From assembly GCF_048984525.1 (NCBI RefSeq), contig NZ_JBMGJC010000011.1, positions 87,876 to 151,875 on the forward strand: 64,000 bases of DNA. Reading direction: 5' to 3'. The notes beneath the pieces were generated by a model. The model was not told the DNA's origin. It did no database searches and saw only the letters and a program-made list of their open reading frames with translations. Made by a program: the position numbers and the translations under genes. Below are positions 23,734 to 33,145 of this stretch, in pieces. Within the stretch, counting starts at the first letter, position 1, and every line of letters starts with the position of its first letter. The stretch is from Syntrophopropionicum propionicicum_A (GTDB lineage: Bacteria > Bacillota > Desulfotomaculia > Desulfotomaculales > Pelotomaculaceae).

Positions 23734-24639
23734 ATGAATAAAGTAACCTTTGGCCTTGAAAACGTCCATATAGCTTTCCAGGGCACCTGCCAGAAGGAGT
23801 CCATAGAGGTTACAGCAGGCTGCGACACTGACGGTGAAATCACTGTAACCGTAACTGGGGCGCCGCTCACCGGCGGCTCAGAAGCATGCATAGTGCCGCT
23901 TTCTACGGAATCACACGGCACCGCGGCTAAAGTGGCTGCAGCTGTGGCCAACGTACTGAAAAATAATGCTGATGTGAGCACCAACTACAATGTAAGTGTC
24001 GTGGGGGCTACAATCTACCTTACCGCCAAAGTTGCCGCGGCAAATGACGCAACCCTGGATATCGCCTTTACGCCTGGGGCAACCGGGGTAACAGTCGGGT
24101 CTTCCACCGCTGTAACAGCAGGCGCAACTGGCTACGGCGCCCCGGCAGCCATACCGGGCGCTGTAAACTTCACCCCGTCTCCCGAAGGCTCTGAAGTCAA
24201 ATACTACGCCGACAACGTGCCGTATTTTGTCTACACCGTAAACAACGGTTACAAGGCAGACCTTGAGATGGCGCTCATACCGGATGCTGTCCTGGCCGAA
24301 ATGCTCGGCTGGCCGGTTGACGACAACGGGGCAGTAATCGAAATCGACGACGGTACCCCGAAGAAATTCGCGCTGATGGGCCAGGTGCAGGGCGATGACA
24401 AGAACCGGCGCTTTGTGTACTATGACTGTCAGGCTGCCAGGCCCAGCAAGGAACACAAGACCAAGACGGATACCATCGAGCCGTCAGCCGATAAGCTCAC
24501 TATCACCATCCTGCCGATTGACATGACTGTCGACGCAGAAACCATGGGCGTGGTAAAGGGCACCTTAGAGCTGAGTTCCACCAACGCGGCGGCTTACAAT
24601 GCTTTCTTCGATTCTGTTTACATGCCAACGTTCGCTTAA
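23734..24639 (+). CDS. Major tail tube protein with an inserted beta module
   Basis: This is a 301-residue protein. The N-terminal start and the C-terminal 170 residues (AIPGAVNFTPSPEGSEVKYY to MGVVKGTLELSSTNAAAYN) are typical of siphophage tail tube proteins of the TP901/phi13 type. Residues about 20-130 are an inserted Thr/Val/Ala-rich module (ITVTVTGAPLTGG and VSVVGATIYLTAKVAAAND) resembling that in the head protein at 21267. The insertion probably decorates the outside of the tube. Confidence 0.88.
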   Translation: MNKVTFGLENVHIAFQGTCQKESIEVTAGCDTDGEITVTVTGAPLTGGSEACIVPLSTESHGTAAKVAAAVANVLKNNADVSTNYNVSVVGATIYLTAKVAAANDATLDIAFTPGATGVTVGSSTAVTAGATGYGAPAAIPGAVNFTPSPEGSEVKYYADNVPYFVYTVNNGYKADLEMALIPDAVLAEMLGWPVDDNGAVIEIDDGTPKKFALMGQVQGDDKNRRFVYYDCQAARPSKEHKTKTDTIEPSADKLTITILPIDMTVDAETMGVVKGTLELSSTNAAAYNAFFDSVYMPTFA

Positions 24640-24651
24640 CGGGAGGACCGC

Positions 24652-25086
24652 ATGAAAGAAATTAAGATTTGCGAAAAGACTATAAGGGTCAGGGCGACAC
24701 CCCTGGCTCTTTTCTTTTACCGCAAGGAGTTCAAATCTGACCTCTTAAGCGATTTGATTAAGCTCTCTGCCGGCATGCTCGGGCTTGCCGCAGCCGTAAC
24801 CGGCAGCAAAATTGAGGAGCTGAAGGCTGAAGAACTCGCAGGCCTTAACGCGAGCAGCTTTGACATGGCGGCGCTCTCCGCCTTTGACATTGACGTTATC
24901 GGCATCATGCAGATCACCTGGGCGATGGCCAAGGCCGACTCGTTAGGCGAGCGCTTCCCCAGCTTTGAAAAATGGTTTCTTGATCTCGGGGATTTTGACG
25001 TTTTAGGCGGTCTGCCTTCTCTTTTAGCGGCACTGGAGGTTGCCGCCAGCGGGTTTCTTCGTCGAGGAGCGCAGCAGGGGCTGTAA
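24652..25086 (+). CDS. Tail assembly chaperone (G-like)
   Basis: This is a 144-residue, mostly helical protein (KTIRVRATPLALFFYRKEFK at the start) located between the tail tube and tape measure, the position of lambda G. It would bind the tape measure during tail assembly. A downstream frame overlaps its 3' end, and the TTTC at 25054-25057 could allow a +1 slip giving a longer G-T-like form. The zero-frame stop at 25084-25086 closes soon after the slip site. Confidence 0.85.
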   Translation: MKEIKICEKTIRVRATPLALFFYRKEFKSDLLSDLIKLSAGMLGLAAAVTGSKIEELKAEELAGLNASSFDMAALSAFDIDVIGIMQITWAMAKADSLGERFPSFEKWFLDLGDFDVLGGLPSLLAALEVAASGFLRRGAQQGL

Positions 25087-25279
25087 AGGGGGACGCCAGC
25101 CGGAGCGCCTTGACCTGGACATTCTGGCCGTGGCCAAGCGCGCCGGTTTGAGTTTTATGGAGATGAATGAATTCAGCGTGCAGGAGCTTTTTGATTATGT
25201 CCATGCCTTCACGGGAGCAAAGGACGATAGGCCGCGCATGGCCACGCAGGAGGACATAGATAGATTTTATGCAGGTTAG
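25052..25279 (+). CDS. Tail assembly chaperone frameshift extension (T-like)
   Basis: This is the +1 frame relative to the chaperone. After GFF-V-E-E it reads RLDLDILAVAKRAGLSFMEM and NEFSVQELFDYVHAFTGAKD, then MATQEDIDRFYAG, typical of T-domains. No good ribosome site precedes it, so it is most easily made by shifting at GGG-TTT-C (25051-25057), where Phe-tRNA can re-pair from TTT to TTC. A -2 shift would give the same frame. The DIDRFY end is common in this protein class. Confidence 0.7.
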   Translation, partial: GFFVEERSRGCKGGRQPERLDLDILAVAKRAGLSFMEMNEFSVQELFDYVHAFTGAKDDRPRMATQEDIDRFYAG

Positions 25280-25291
25280 GAGGCGGGGACC

Positions 25292-27826
25292 GTGACAGAA
25301 AGCATAAAAGGAATTTCAATTGTTATCGGATCGGATACAACTGCTCTGACTGCGGCCCTGTCTGAGGTTAACAAGAAGTCCAAGGCTCTGCAGTCTGAGC
25401 TTAAGCAGGTAGAAAAGCTGCTCAAACTCGATCCGAAGAATACCGAGCTGGTTGCTCAGAAACAGAAGCTCTTAGCTGATGCCGTTGAAAACGCCAAAAA
25501 GAAACTCGACAGCCTGAGAAAAGCACAGGAGCAGGTAAACCAGCAGTTTAAAAGGGGCGAAATATCACAAGGCCAGTACCGGGCTTTCCAGCGTGAGGTT
25601 GCCGCGGCCGAGCAGCAGCTGAAGAAGCTGGAGACCCAGGCTAAGAATACTGGGACAAGCATTCATAATATCGGCACTTCCATGCAAACCGCCGGTGATA
25701 AAATGGCCAGCGCCGGCCAAAACCTGACCATGAAAGTGACAGCTCCCATTGTCGGGGTTGGTGCGGCCGCCTCTAAGATGGCGATAGAGTTTGAAGAGGG
25801 CATGGCCAAGGTTGGGACCATTGCCGATACTGCGGCAAAGCCCATAGAAGAACTGAGGAAAGAAATCCTTGCCCTGTCAAATGAGACGGGTACCAGTGCC
25901 AGCGAATTAACCGAGGCCGAATACCAGGCCATTTCCGCCGGCGTTGAAACGGCAAAGTCTGTAAAATTTTTATCCACAGCTGTTAAGGCGGCCAAGGGCG
26001 GCTTTACGGACAGCCAGACTGCCATTGACGGACTTACCACCACGCTGAACGCTTACGGCAAAAAAGCGGATGAGGTAACGAAGATCAGTGACCAGATGAT
26101 GCTAGCGCAGAATTTCGGCAAAACGACCTTTGGGGAGATGGCCTCCAGCATCGGAAACGTGGCCCCAACTGCAGCCAGCCTGAACGTAGCCACCGAGGAC
26201 CTGTTCGGCTCTCTGGCCGTTCTCACCAAAAACGGTATCGCTACATCTCAAGCCGTCACCGGCCTTAAGGCGGCTTTTTCAAATATTCTGAAGCCAACCA
26301 GCGACGCGGCTAAACTTGCTGACCAGCTGGGCCTGGACTTCAGCGCCGCCCACCTCAAGTCAGTCGGCTGGTCAAAATTCTTAGACGAGATCGCGGAAAA
26401 GACCGGCGACGACGCTGAGAAGATGGCGCTTCTTTTCGGTTCCGTAGAGGCCTTAAACTCCATGCTGGTTCTGACCGGTAAAGGCGCTGCGGACTTCGAT
26501 AATGTTCTGGCCGGCATGGCCTCATCAGCCGGGCTGACGGAAGAAGCCTTTAGAAAGATGGAAAACACTTCCGGGGCCAGGCTTGCCAAGTCACTTAACA
26601 GCCTAAAGAACGCAGGGATTGAGCTGGGAGATTCCCTGGCGCCTGCTGTGGAATCGATCGCCAATTCGCTCAGCAGGCTTGCTGATTGGTTTGATAAAAT
26701 CGGCCCGGCCGGCCAGAAATTAATTATTGCTTTAGCCGGGATCGCGGCCGCCATAGGTCCTGTTATGAGTATAATCGGCAATGTGGCAAAGGCAGTTGGC
26801 GGGGTTATAAAATTTTTTACGCCTGCCGCCGGGGGGATATCTGCATTTACCAAGGTGCTTAGATTCCTGGCGCCTGCCGCCAGGATTGTGGTTACTGCAT
26901 TAAGTTATTTAGTCAGGGGTTTTTCCTGGCCGGTTGCAATTATCACGGCTCTTATCACAATCGGCATAGCCCTATATAAGCACTGGGATACGGTCAAGGC
27001 CAAAGCCCAGCAGCTGGGGGCCTTTATTGCAAACGTCTGGAATTCGCTTGTGGCATCCGTCAAGGCTGTCTGGGACGGTATAAAGAATGCTGTTGTCGGC
27101 GCCTGGGACTGGATGTATGCCCACAACTACTATTTCCAGAAGATTGTTGACACGGTTACTACCTGCTGGAACGCCATTAAAAGCGTAACGGGGTCTGTCT
27201 GGAACGCCATAAAGAACGTGGCCGAATCAGTCGGCAGCGCACTAAGCGGATATTTGTCAGGCCTGTGGGACAGCATCCGGGGCACTGCCCAGGGTGCGTG
27301 GGACGCCATATACGGAGTGATCAGCGGCATACTGGACAGTATCAGCGGTGTTTTTGACGCTGCCCTGGGCAAAGCCTGGGAGTGGGGCAGCAACCTTCTA
27401 GGGCAGTTTATCGCAGGCATTAAAGCGAAGTGGGAAGCCTTCAAGGCTTGTGTGGCTGAGGTTTCTGACACAATTGCAAAATTCCTTGGTTTCCACAGCC
27501 CGACAGAATGGGGGGCTGGCCGTGACGCCGACAAGTGGGCGCCCAACCTGATCAAGATGTTCACACAGGGCATTGAGAGCGGAATTCCCGAGCTGCGGGG
27601 CACGATGAACAGACTTGCCAGTATGCTTGAAATAAGGCCAATCGAGGTCAGCGGCAGAATGACCGTAACGGGCGGGGTGGGCGTCAACATCACCGGTGAA
27701 GGGGCGCAGTATTTGAGAGTCGACAGCATTGCCCGCGCTGTGGAACAAAGGATCACCGAGCATATCGCCCAGGACAGCAGGCGGTACGCTCCCATACCCA
27801 GGACAATACCGTTTGCCAACAGCTAA
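25292..27826 (+). CDS. Tail tape measure protein
   Basis: This is an 844-residue protein with a GTG start. An N-terminal coiled coil (residues 15-130, LKQVEKLLKLDPKNTELVAQ) precedes the conserved TP901 core (ALSNETGTSASELTEAEYQA, FGKTTFGEMASSIGNVAPTA). Hydrophobic stretches lie near residues 475-555, and Trp/Ala repeats (W-N-A-I-K-S type) near 580-700. It ends with FLGFHSPTEWGAGRDADKWA. It sets tail length and may help DNA pass the membrane. Confidence 0.95.
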   Translation: MTESIKGISIVIGSDTTALTAALSEVNKKSKALQSELKQVEKLLKLDPKNTELVAQKQKLLADAVENAKKKLDSLRKAQEQVNQQFKRGEISQGQYRAFQREVAAAEQQLKKLETQAKNTGTSIHNIGTSMQTAGDKMASAGQNLTMKVTAPIVGVGAAASKMAIEFEEGMAKVGTIADTAAKPIEELRKEILALSNETGTSASELTEAEYQAISAGVETAKSVKFLSTAVKAAKGGFTDSQTAIDGLTTTLNAYGKKADEVTKISDQMMLAQNFGKTTFGEMASSIGNVAPTAASLNVATEDLFGSLAVLTKNGIATSQAVTGLKAAFSNILKPTSDAAKLADQLGLDFSAAHLKSVGWSKFLDEIAEKTGDDAEKMALLFGSVEALNSMLVLTGKGAADFDNVLAGMASSAGLTEEAFRKMENTSGARLAKSLNSLKNAGIELGDSLAPAVESIANSLSRLADWFDKIGPAGQKLIIALAGIAAAIGPVMSIIGNVAKAVGGVIKFFTPAAGGISAFTKVLRFLAPAARIVVTALSYLVRGFSWPVAIITALITIGIALYKHWDTVKAKAQQLGAFIANVWNSLVASVKAVWDGIKNAVVGAWDWMYAHNYYFQKIVDTVTTCWNAIKSVTGSVWNAIKNVAESVGSALSGYLSGLWDSIRGTAQGAWDAIYGVISGILDSISGVFDAALGKAWEWGSNLLGQFIAGIKAKWEAFKACVAEVSDTIAKFLGFHSPTEWGAGRDADKWAPNLIKMFTQGIESGIPELRGTMNRLASMLEIRPIEVSGRMTVTGGVGVNITGEGAQYLRVDSIARAVEQRITEHIAQDSRRYAPIPRTIPFANS

Positions 27827-27840
27827 AGAGGTGATGAGAC

Positions 27841-28203
27841 ATGGCGTTCACCTGGGGAAGCACCACCTTAAAGGTGATAGTCGATACATACAAGCCGCCG
27901 CACTCCGAGGCCGGGCTGGTCGGCATCGACCTGCTGCCTGACTCAGCCGACAGCGGCGCCAACTGCGAAGTCCTGCAGCAGTTCGGACGAAAGCGCAAGA
28001 GAGCGTCTTTCAGCGGTTTTGTCACCAGCCAGGCAGAATTCGACTCGTTGGAGGCCGATTATTTGGCGCAGACCGAGAGGACGTTTACGGACATTAACGG
28101 CCTGTCGCTGGGCTGTACCATTGAAAGCATTGCCCCTTCAGGCTCCGTCCCCGGCAATACCAGGAAGATTATCTATTATGACATTGTTTTAGTGGAGGCA
28201 TAA
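27841..28203 (+). CDS. Small baseplate/tail-tip protein
   Basis: This is a 120-residue beta-rich protein starting FTWGSTTLKVIVDTYKPP, with a middle FGRKRKRASFSGFVTSQAEF segment and a terminal IIYYDIVLVE strand. It sits where distal tail or LysM-like baseplate proteins sit, between the tape measure and the hub. Family members are only known as phage structural proteins. Spacing is short on both sides. Confidence 0.7.
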   Translation: MAFTWGSTTLKVIVDTYKPPHSEAGLVGIDLLPDSADSGANCEVLQQFGRKRKRASFSGFVTSQAEFDSLEADYLAQTERTFTDINGLSLGCTIESIAPSGSVPGNTRKIIYYDIVLVEA

Positions 28204-28206
28204 GCT

Positions 28207-30561
28207 ATGCAAGTTATGCCCGAAAACATAGCAACCCTGCTTAAATCAAAAAGCATGCGAAGGGCTGACAAGCCTGCCTACAGGCTGACTATCGAGGACA
28301 ATCCGATTGGCGGACTGTCCGACCCCCAGACCTGGACAACCTGGCGGTATTTTGCCGGCGCCGCGGACAACAAGGGCCTGGGGTACATGGCCGAAACCTC
28401 CGATGGCAGAGCGGTTATCTCTTACGTAGAAAACAATAAAGTCTATATTGCCTTTGCCCCAACCGTCACGGGTATTCTTGACGGAACTGAAACCTTTGAT
28501 TTTGACAGCGCAATATTGGTTAAGGAAGGCAATGAAACCGGCCTGATCCAGACATCACTCACTTTGATAAACGGCATTCTGCATCTGGCCATTACAAACT
28601 GGACATATACGACTGAATGGGTCCTGCAGTGCGAGCACTGGGTTGACAGTAACGGCCTGGGCGAAGAATTCGCTTTCAAAAATTATATCTCTACAGATTT
28701 GTCTTCCGGCACGAGCTGGGCTAGGGAGCTGCCTCAAGTGGGGAATAATCTGGGGCAGATAGTGTGCCTTAGCGAAACGAACTGGGTAATAATTTGTCCG
28801 CACTGGTCTTATGTATACCTGTCCAACCGGCCGTGCTACACGACAGATTCCGGAGAAACCTGGACAAACGGAGAGCCTTCTCCCAAAAGCCTTTTTTATT
28901 ACCTTGCCGGCTGCGGAGTCAGTGTTCTAAGATTGTCCGACACTTCCTTTGCCATAGCCTGGTGCTCTTCTTCCTCATATGAGAAGCTGCTGCATTATAC
29001 AAACTGCGGCGCTGTACTTTCCGCGGCAGACGGCTGGGGTTCCGACTGGCCTGGGGGCGATGATTATGTGCGCGGCATCGGCTATGCAGCCGTCAAGGAC
29101 AAAGTGTACATGGCCGTCGCCGGCCTTATGGGCAGCCCGTACGATATTTATGAATTCAAGCTGGATACGCCGACATATGAGACCATTAAGCTCTACGAAA
29201 ACTGGACCTTTATAGCTTCCGTAGGTTATTTCGGCGGCGGGGAACCGCAGTTTACAGCTACGGAAAACGCACTGGTGCTGCAGCACAAGGACAGCGGCCA
29301 GATTTCCGGAGCCGGAACATTGATTGAACGCAGGCCACTGCAGGTAAAGAAGATAGAAGTGACAAGACAGAAAGGTGCGGCTTCCCAGTTAGTTGTTGTA
29401 TTGGACAATAAAAACGGCCGGTATTCTCCCGACAAGGAAGGGGCCTGGTTTAATGTTATCTGGCCGAACAAAAGGGTTGTGCTGGAGTGGGGCTACGGGA
29501 CTGATTTGGCCTATGGTTTTACCGGCCTGGTGGATTCAGTCAAGATGAGCACCTTTCCGCAGGAGCTTACCTTTGTCTGCCGGGACATGCTGAAACTGGC
29601 CCTGGACCAGACAGTCACAGATGAAGCAGGGGCACACACGATATATTACACAAATGAAAAAGCGGAAGACATATTTTTGTACCTTGCTTCCGCCGCCGGG
29701 TATGCCTCCGAAGATATCGTCACAGAAGAAACGGGCATAACCCTGGAAGGTTTTCTGGTATCGAATGAAACCTATGCTGATGCGTTCACGCGGCTTTGTG
29801 AAATATCCAAATTCGAATACTACTGTGACGCGAAAGGCGTTTTATATTTTGTCCATTCTACGGACAGGTCGCCGGCAGTAGAGGGCGCGGCTATGGTGCT
29901 GACCGGCACCGACTGGGTGGACATCCCCGGTGTTGCCGCCGGCCACCCCGTTGTTTTGGACAGCGACATGCTGACCGATGGGGAGCTGGCCGTATACAGC
30001 AGGGTAACAGATTATGAAATCAGACTGGGCGGCAGCGGCATTAATGCCGCGGTCAGGAGAAGGCCGGGGTCGTCTATCGGTGATGGAGCTGCCGTGTACG
30101 TATCTGCGGTATATGCGGCATGGGTTTTCAGCGAGGGACAGGACATTGTCAAGCTGGACTATACCATAGATGATAAAGATCTGTACTATACGATACTGGT
30201 CCAGGGCGCTGCGGAAGACGAGAGCGTGATAGAAGCCAGCGCCAGCTATATCAGTAGGGAGTATTACAACGTCCTGGAGCAAAAAATTCTTATTGTAAGC
30301 GCCTCGCAAATCAAGGACCTGGCCACCTGCCAGGAAATAGCGGACAGGAACGAGGTCTTAATGAGGTCAAGGCCTAGGTACACGGAATTCGGCGCAGTGG
30401 CCAACCCCTGGCTGGATACCGGCGACTGCTGCCAGGTTATTGAAAGCTCGACGACCATTTCCGAGATATACAGGCCGCTCAGCGAGATTATTACCATGGA
30501 GCCGGGCACAGGTTTTATCATGCAGCTTGGGGCTTACCATTACGGGTACGCTCCTATATAA
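28207..30561 (+). CDS. Large tail hub/baseplate protein
   Basis: This is a 784-residue protein. The N-terminal 380 residues look like a beta-propeller-like or WD-type structural region with aromatic repeats (TTEWVLQCEHWVDSNG, FTATENALVLQHKDSGQ). The C-terminal half (KKIEVTRQKGAASQLVVVLD, ELTFVCRDMLKLALDQTV, FTRLCEISKFEYYCDAKG) is characteristic of siphophage tail hub proteins. It should crown the tail tip and hold receptor-binding parts. An inserted propeller in a hub protein is unusual. Confidence 0.75.
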   Translation: MQVMPENIATLLKSKSMRRADKPAYRLTIEDNPIGGLSDPQTWTTWRYFAGAADNKGLGYMAETSDGRAVISYVENNKVYIAFAPTVTGILDGTETFDFDSAILVKEGNETGLIQTSLTLINGILHLAITNWTYTTEWVLQCEHWVDSNGLGEEFAFKNYISTDLSSGTSWARELPQVGNNLGQIVCLSETNWVIICPHWSYVYLSNRPCYTTDSGETWTNGEPSPKSLFYYLAGCGVSVLRLSDTSFAIAWCSSSSYEKLLHYTNCGAVLSAADGWGSDWPGGDDYVRGIGYAAVKDKVYMAVAGLMGSPYDIYEFKLDTPTYETIKLYENWTFIASVGYFGGGEPQFTATENALVLQHKDSGQISGAGTLIERRPLQVKKIEVTRQKGAASQLVVVLDNKNGRYSPDKEGAWFNVIWPNKRVVLEWGYGTDLAYGFTGLVDSVKMSTFPQELTFVCRDMLKLALDQTVTDEAGAHTIYYTNEKAEDIFLYLASAAGYASEDIVTEETGITLEGFLVSNETYADAFTRLCEISKFEYYCDAKGVLYFVHSTDRSPAVEGAAMVLTGTDWVDIPGVAAGHPVVLDSDMLTDGELAVYSRVTDYEIRLGGSGINAAVRRRPGSSIGDGAAVYVSAVYAAWVFSEGQDIVKLDYTIDDKDLYYTILVQGAAEDESVIEASASYISREYYNVLEQKILIVSASQIKDLATCQEIADRNEVLMRSRPRYTEFGAVANPWLDTGDCCQVIESSTTISEIYRPLSEIITMEPGTGFIMQLGAYHYGYAPI

Positions 30562-30573
30562 GGCGGGTCTAAT

Positions 30574-31020
30574 ATGGATTATATAACCAGACTGATTAAC
30601 GCTGAAATAGACCGGAAGCTGACTCTAATATTCCGGGATCCGGCTAAGGTGACTGTTTTTGACTCTGCCGGGCCGACACCCAGGTATAGGAACCCGGCGA
30701 ATGCACTGGATGCGGGCGCCCATGCCTTAATCGATCACGAAGGGCTGCCGGGGGTTCCTTTATTGTCGGTCTTGAGGCAGGCTTATGCAAATGCTGCAAC
30801 AATAGTTGTTGCTCACAATTTCGGCAGGAGGCCGGCTGTTCAGGTATTAGGTGGTGCCGGGGCGGAGCTTTATGGCAGGGGCCTATACGGTATGGGGGAT
30901 TACAGCGGATCTGCTGACCGTCAGGTCATCGAGCCATTATTGATAAACCATGACAGTATCAACCAAGTCACGGTGACATTAAACGAAGTTGATTCGGGGG
31001 AGGTGATCTGTATTGGCTGA
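30574..31020 (+). CDS. Tail tip accessory protein
   Basis: This is a 148-residue protein. The helical N-terminus (YITRLINAEIDRKLTLIFRD) is followed by beta segments including TIVVAHNFGRRPAVQVLGG, a signature of phage tail-fibre-like proteins that present HNFG motifs. It ends QVTVTLNEVDSGEVIC. It lies between hub and fibre and overlaps the next gene by eight bases. It is likely an adaptor for fibre attachment. Confidence 0.6.
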   Translation: MDYITRLINAEIDRKLTLIFRDPAKVTVFDSAGPTPRYRNPANALDAGAHALIDHEGLPGVPLLSVLRQAYANAATIVVAHNFGRRPAVQVLGGAGAELYGRGLYGMGDYSGSADRQVIEPLLINHDSINQVTVTLNEVDSGEVICIG

Positions 31021-31906
31021 GACAACGACAGTTAAACTAGGGATGACCAAGCCGGAGGTAGGAGCCAGCAATGATACCTGGGGCGGGATGCTCAACGGGG
31101 ATCTGGATGTCCTGGATCTGGCGCTGGTATCTCACCATTTTGCTGAAGATACAGCTAACCATTCAGGTCTTGATTTCGCTCACAAGTCTGGAGTGGTCAG
31201 GTATCGGGCGGCAATAACTTTAGTTGGTGGCGGAGTTGTTACCCTGGCAAATGACACGGTGAATTATATCGAGGTCTTGCCATCAACCGGAGCGGTCAGC
31301 GCCAATGCCGTTGGGTTTACTCTCGGGAGCATCCCCTTGTTTCAGGTCACGACCGCAGGAGGAGCGATCACCGTAGTCGCGGATCAGCGAAGTTTTCTAG
31401 GTGTGGATAGCGACTACATGGATAAGTTGGCGGCCAAGGGTGATCTCTTGGTGCACGACGGTGCAATATATCAGAAGTTAGCGGCCGGGCTGAATGGTGA
31501 TTCGCTGGTTGCGGATTCCGGTCAGGCAAACGGTGTCAAGTGGGCGCAAAGGTCGCACGGGATTGCCTTTTATATTGATGATATTCTCGCCACAGATGCC
31601 GATGCTCTTTCTATTATCATTCCGATGAATGTAACAATAACCGGGGGTAAAATTGAGGTAACGACAGCTCCGGCGGGGGCAAGCCTGATATGTGATATCC
31701 ACCAAGCGAGCACCGGATTGACGATATTCACCACCCAGGCGAACAGGCCGACAATCACAGCAGGGAGTACGTCGGCGGCGATTGCCGCTCCTGATATCGT
31801 TGACATCAACCAGGGTGACACGCTGAAGCTGGCGCTGGATCAGGTCGGGTCAACCTATGGCGGCATGAACCTGCGCCTGACGTTATATTGCAAGGAAAGG
31901 GCATAG
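31013..31906 (+). CDS. Putative tail fibre protein
   Basis: This is a 297-residue protein with a TTG start overlapping the upstream gene. The N-terminus TTTVKLGMTKPEVGASNDTW with WGGMLNGDLDVLD is a common head region of phage tail fibres. A repetitive middle (GDLLVHDGAIYQKLAAGLNG) resembles pyocin/tail-fibre repeats, and the C-terminus (DDILATDADALSIIIPMNVT) looks like a beta-sandwich. It is a probable receptor-binding component. Confidence 0.75.
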   Translation: MAETTTVKLGMTKPEVGASNDTWGGMLNGDLDVLDLALVSHHFAEDTANHSGLDFAHKSGVVRYRAAITLVGGGVVTLANDTVNYIEVLPSTGAVSANAVGFTLGSIPLFQVTTAGGAITVVADQRSFLGVDSDYMDKLAAKGDLLVHDGAIYQKLAAGLNGDSLVADSGQANGVKWAQRSHGIAFYIDDILATDADALSIIIPMNVTITGGKIEVTTAPAGASLICDIHQASTGLTIFTTQANRPTITAGSTSAAIAAPDIVDINQGDTLKLALDQVGSTYGGMNLRLTLYCKERA

Positions 31907-31918
31907 GAGGTTATAAAA

Positions 31919-32887
31919 ATGGCTCTTTTGTTTTGTGACGGATTCGACCATTATACCATCGGGGATATGCCGACAAAATATATTGATGCTGGTGCTAATT
32001 CGATATCGTCGCCGGGTAGAAATGGAACTGGTTATTGCGTAAGGTTCAATAACAGCCGGGCTTATACAGCTATTGGCAGCAAGACAACCTTGGTTGTTGG
32101 ATTCGGCATAAAACTTTATACCGCTTACAGCGGGATTCTCTATCGGTTTTGTGAGGGGGATACCACTCATGTTGATTTAAGAATTGATTCATCTCAAAGG
32201 TTATATGTGACTAGGAACGGTACAACTCTTGGGTCTGTTTCTACTGTACCCTTAAGGATAAATGTATGGGAGCACGTTCAAATTAAGGTATTCATCAATG
32301 ATTCAACAGGTACGGTAGAGGTCAAGATTAATAGTGTAAGTGTTATTTCGTTAACTGGACAGGATACGCAGAATGGGCTTACCGGGGTTATTACAAAAGC
32401 AGGTTTGTATTGTAATACGGATTGCGCTTTTTATGATGATTACTGGATTGATGACGCTGATTTTCTTGGTGACTGTATTATCGAAACCAAGTTCCCAAAC
32501 GGTGCTGGAGATACGACAGAATGGACACCGTCGACGGGGAGCAATTATGCCTGTGTCGATGAGGTCAATCAAAACGGGGACACAGATTATGTGTCGAGTG
32601 GGACAGCCGGTCAGGTTGACACTTATGCTTTTGCTGACCTTTTGACATCTGCCGGATCTGTTAAGGGTGTTCAAGCTAATGTATGGGCAAGAAAAGACGA
32701 TGGAGGGACAAGGCAAATAGCGCTTGTTGCCAGGCCGGTATCGACCGACAGGGTTGGCGCCTCAAAAGATATGGCTCTGACATATGCTTATTACCGCGAA
32801 ACATTTGCTCTAAATCCAGAAACAGGCGCCCCATGGACAATAGCCGAAGTAAATGCTGCGAAATTCGGCGTCAAGTTGGTGAGCTAA
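31919..32887 (+). CDS. LamG/concanavalin-like tail structural protein
   Basis: This is a 322-residue protein starting MALLFCDGFDHYTIGDMP, a typical start of phage LamG-like lectin-fold proteins (CDGFDHY). The first 190 residues give alternating beta strands (VEVKINSVSVISLTGQDT, then FYDDYWIDD). The C-terminal 130 residues are a second beta domain (CVDEVNQNGDTDYVSSG). It may bind host-surface carbohydrate. The codon mix is slightly more AT-rich than in the structural genes upstream. Confidence 0.75.
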   Translation: MALLFCDGFDHYTIGDMPTKYIDAGANSISSPGRNGTGYCVRFNNSRAYTAIGSKTTLVVGFGIKLYTAYSGILYRFCEGDTTHVDLRIDSSQRLYVTRNGTTLGSVSTVPLRINVWEHVQIKVFINDSTGTVEVKINSVSVISLTGQDTQNGLTGVITKAGLYCNTDCAFYDDYWIDDADFLGDCIIETKFPNGAGDTTEWTPSTGSNYACVDEVNQNGDTDYVSSGTAGQVDTYAFADLLTSAGSVKGVQANVWARKDDGGTRQIALVARPVSTDRVGASKDMALTYAYYRETFALNPETGAPWTIAEVNAAKFGVKLVS

Positions 32888-33130
32888 ATGGCTGCCAGGG
32901 TGTCCCAATTACCACTAGAAACAGTTGTTTTGCCCAGCACACAAAAAGCCAGAGTGTCGCAGATTTCATGTGAAAGTTTAGTTCTTCCCACGGCACAGAA
33001 GGCCAGAATATCGCAAATTGCATGTGAAAGTGTTGTGCTTCCCACGACACAAAAAGCCAGGGTGTCCCAGATAGTAATTGAGGTTTTAATTTGCCAAGAT
33101 GCCAAGAGAAAATTTGTCCAATTTATTTGA
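32888..33130 (+). CDS. Four-repeat small phage protein
   Basis: This is an 80-residue protein made almost entirely of four 18-residue (54-bp) repeats at 32894-32947, 32948-33001, 33002-33055 and 33056-33109. Consensus: A-R-V-S-Q-I-x2-E-S-V-V-L-P-T-x-Q-K. The last copy diverges (CQDAKR). Proteins with A-R-V-(S/T)-Q repeats often follow LamG-type tail proteins in phages. A structural, extended beta-solenoid or linker role is plausible, but unknown. Confidence 0.7.
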   Translation: MAARVSQLPLETVVLPSTQKARVSQISCESLVLPTAQKARISQIACESVVLPTTQKARVSQIVIEVLICQDAKRKFVQFI

Positions 33131-33145
33131 TAACAAATATTTTTT

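Noticed and set aside
32894..33109. The four 54-bp repeats as a CRISPR-like array
   Set aside because: Repeats are contiguous without spacers and remain in frame as protein repeats.
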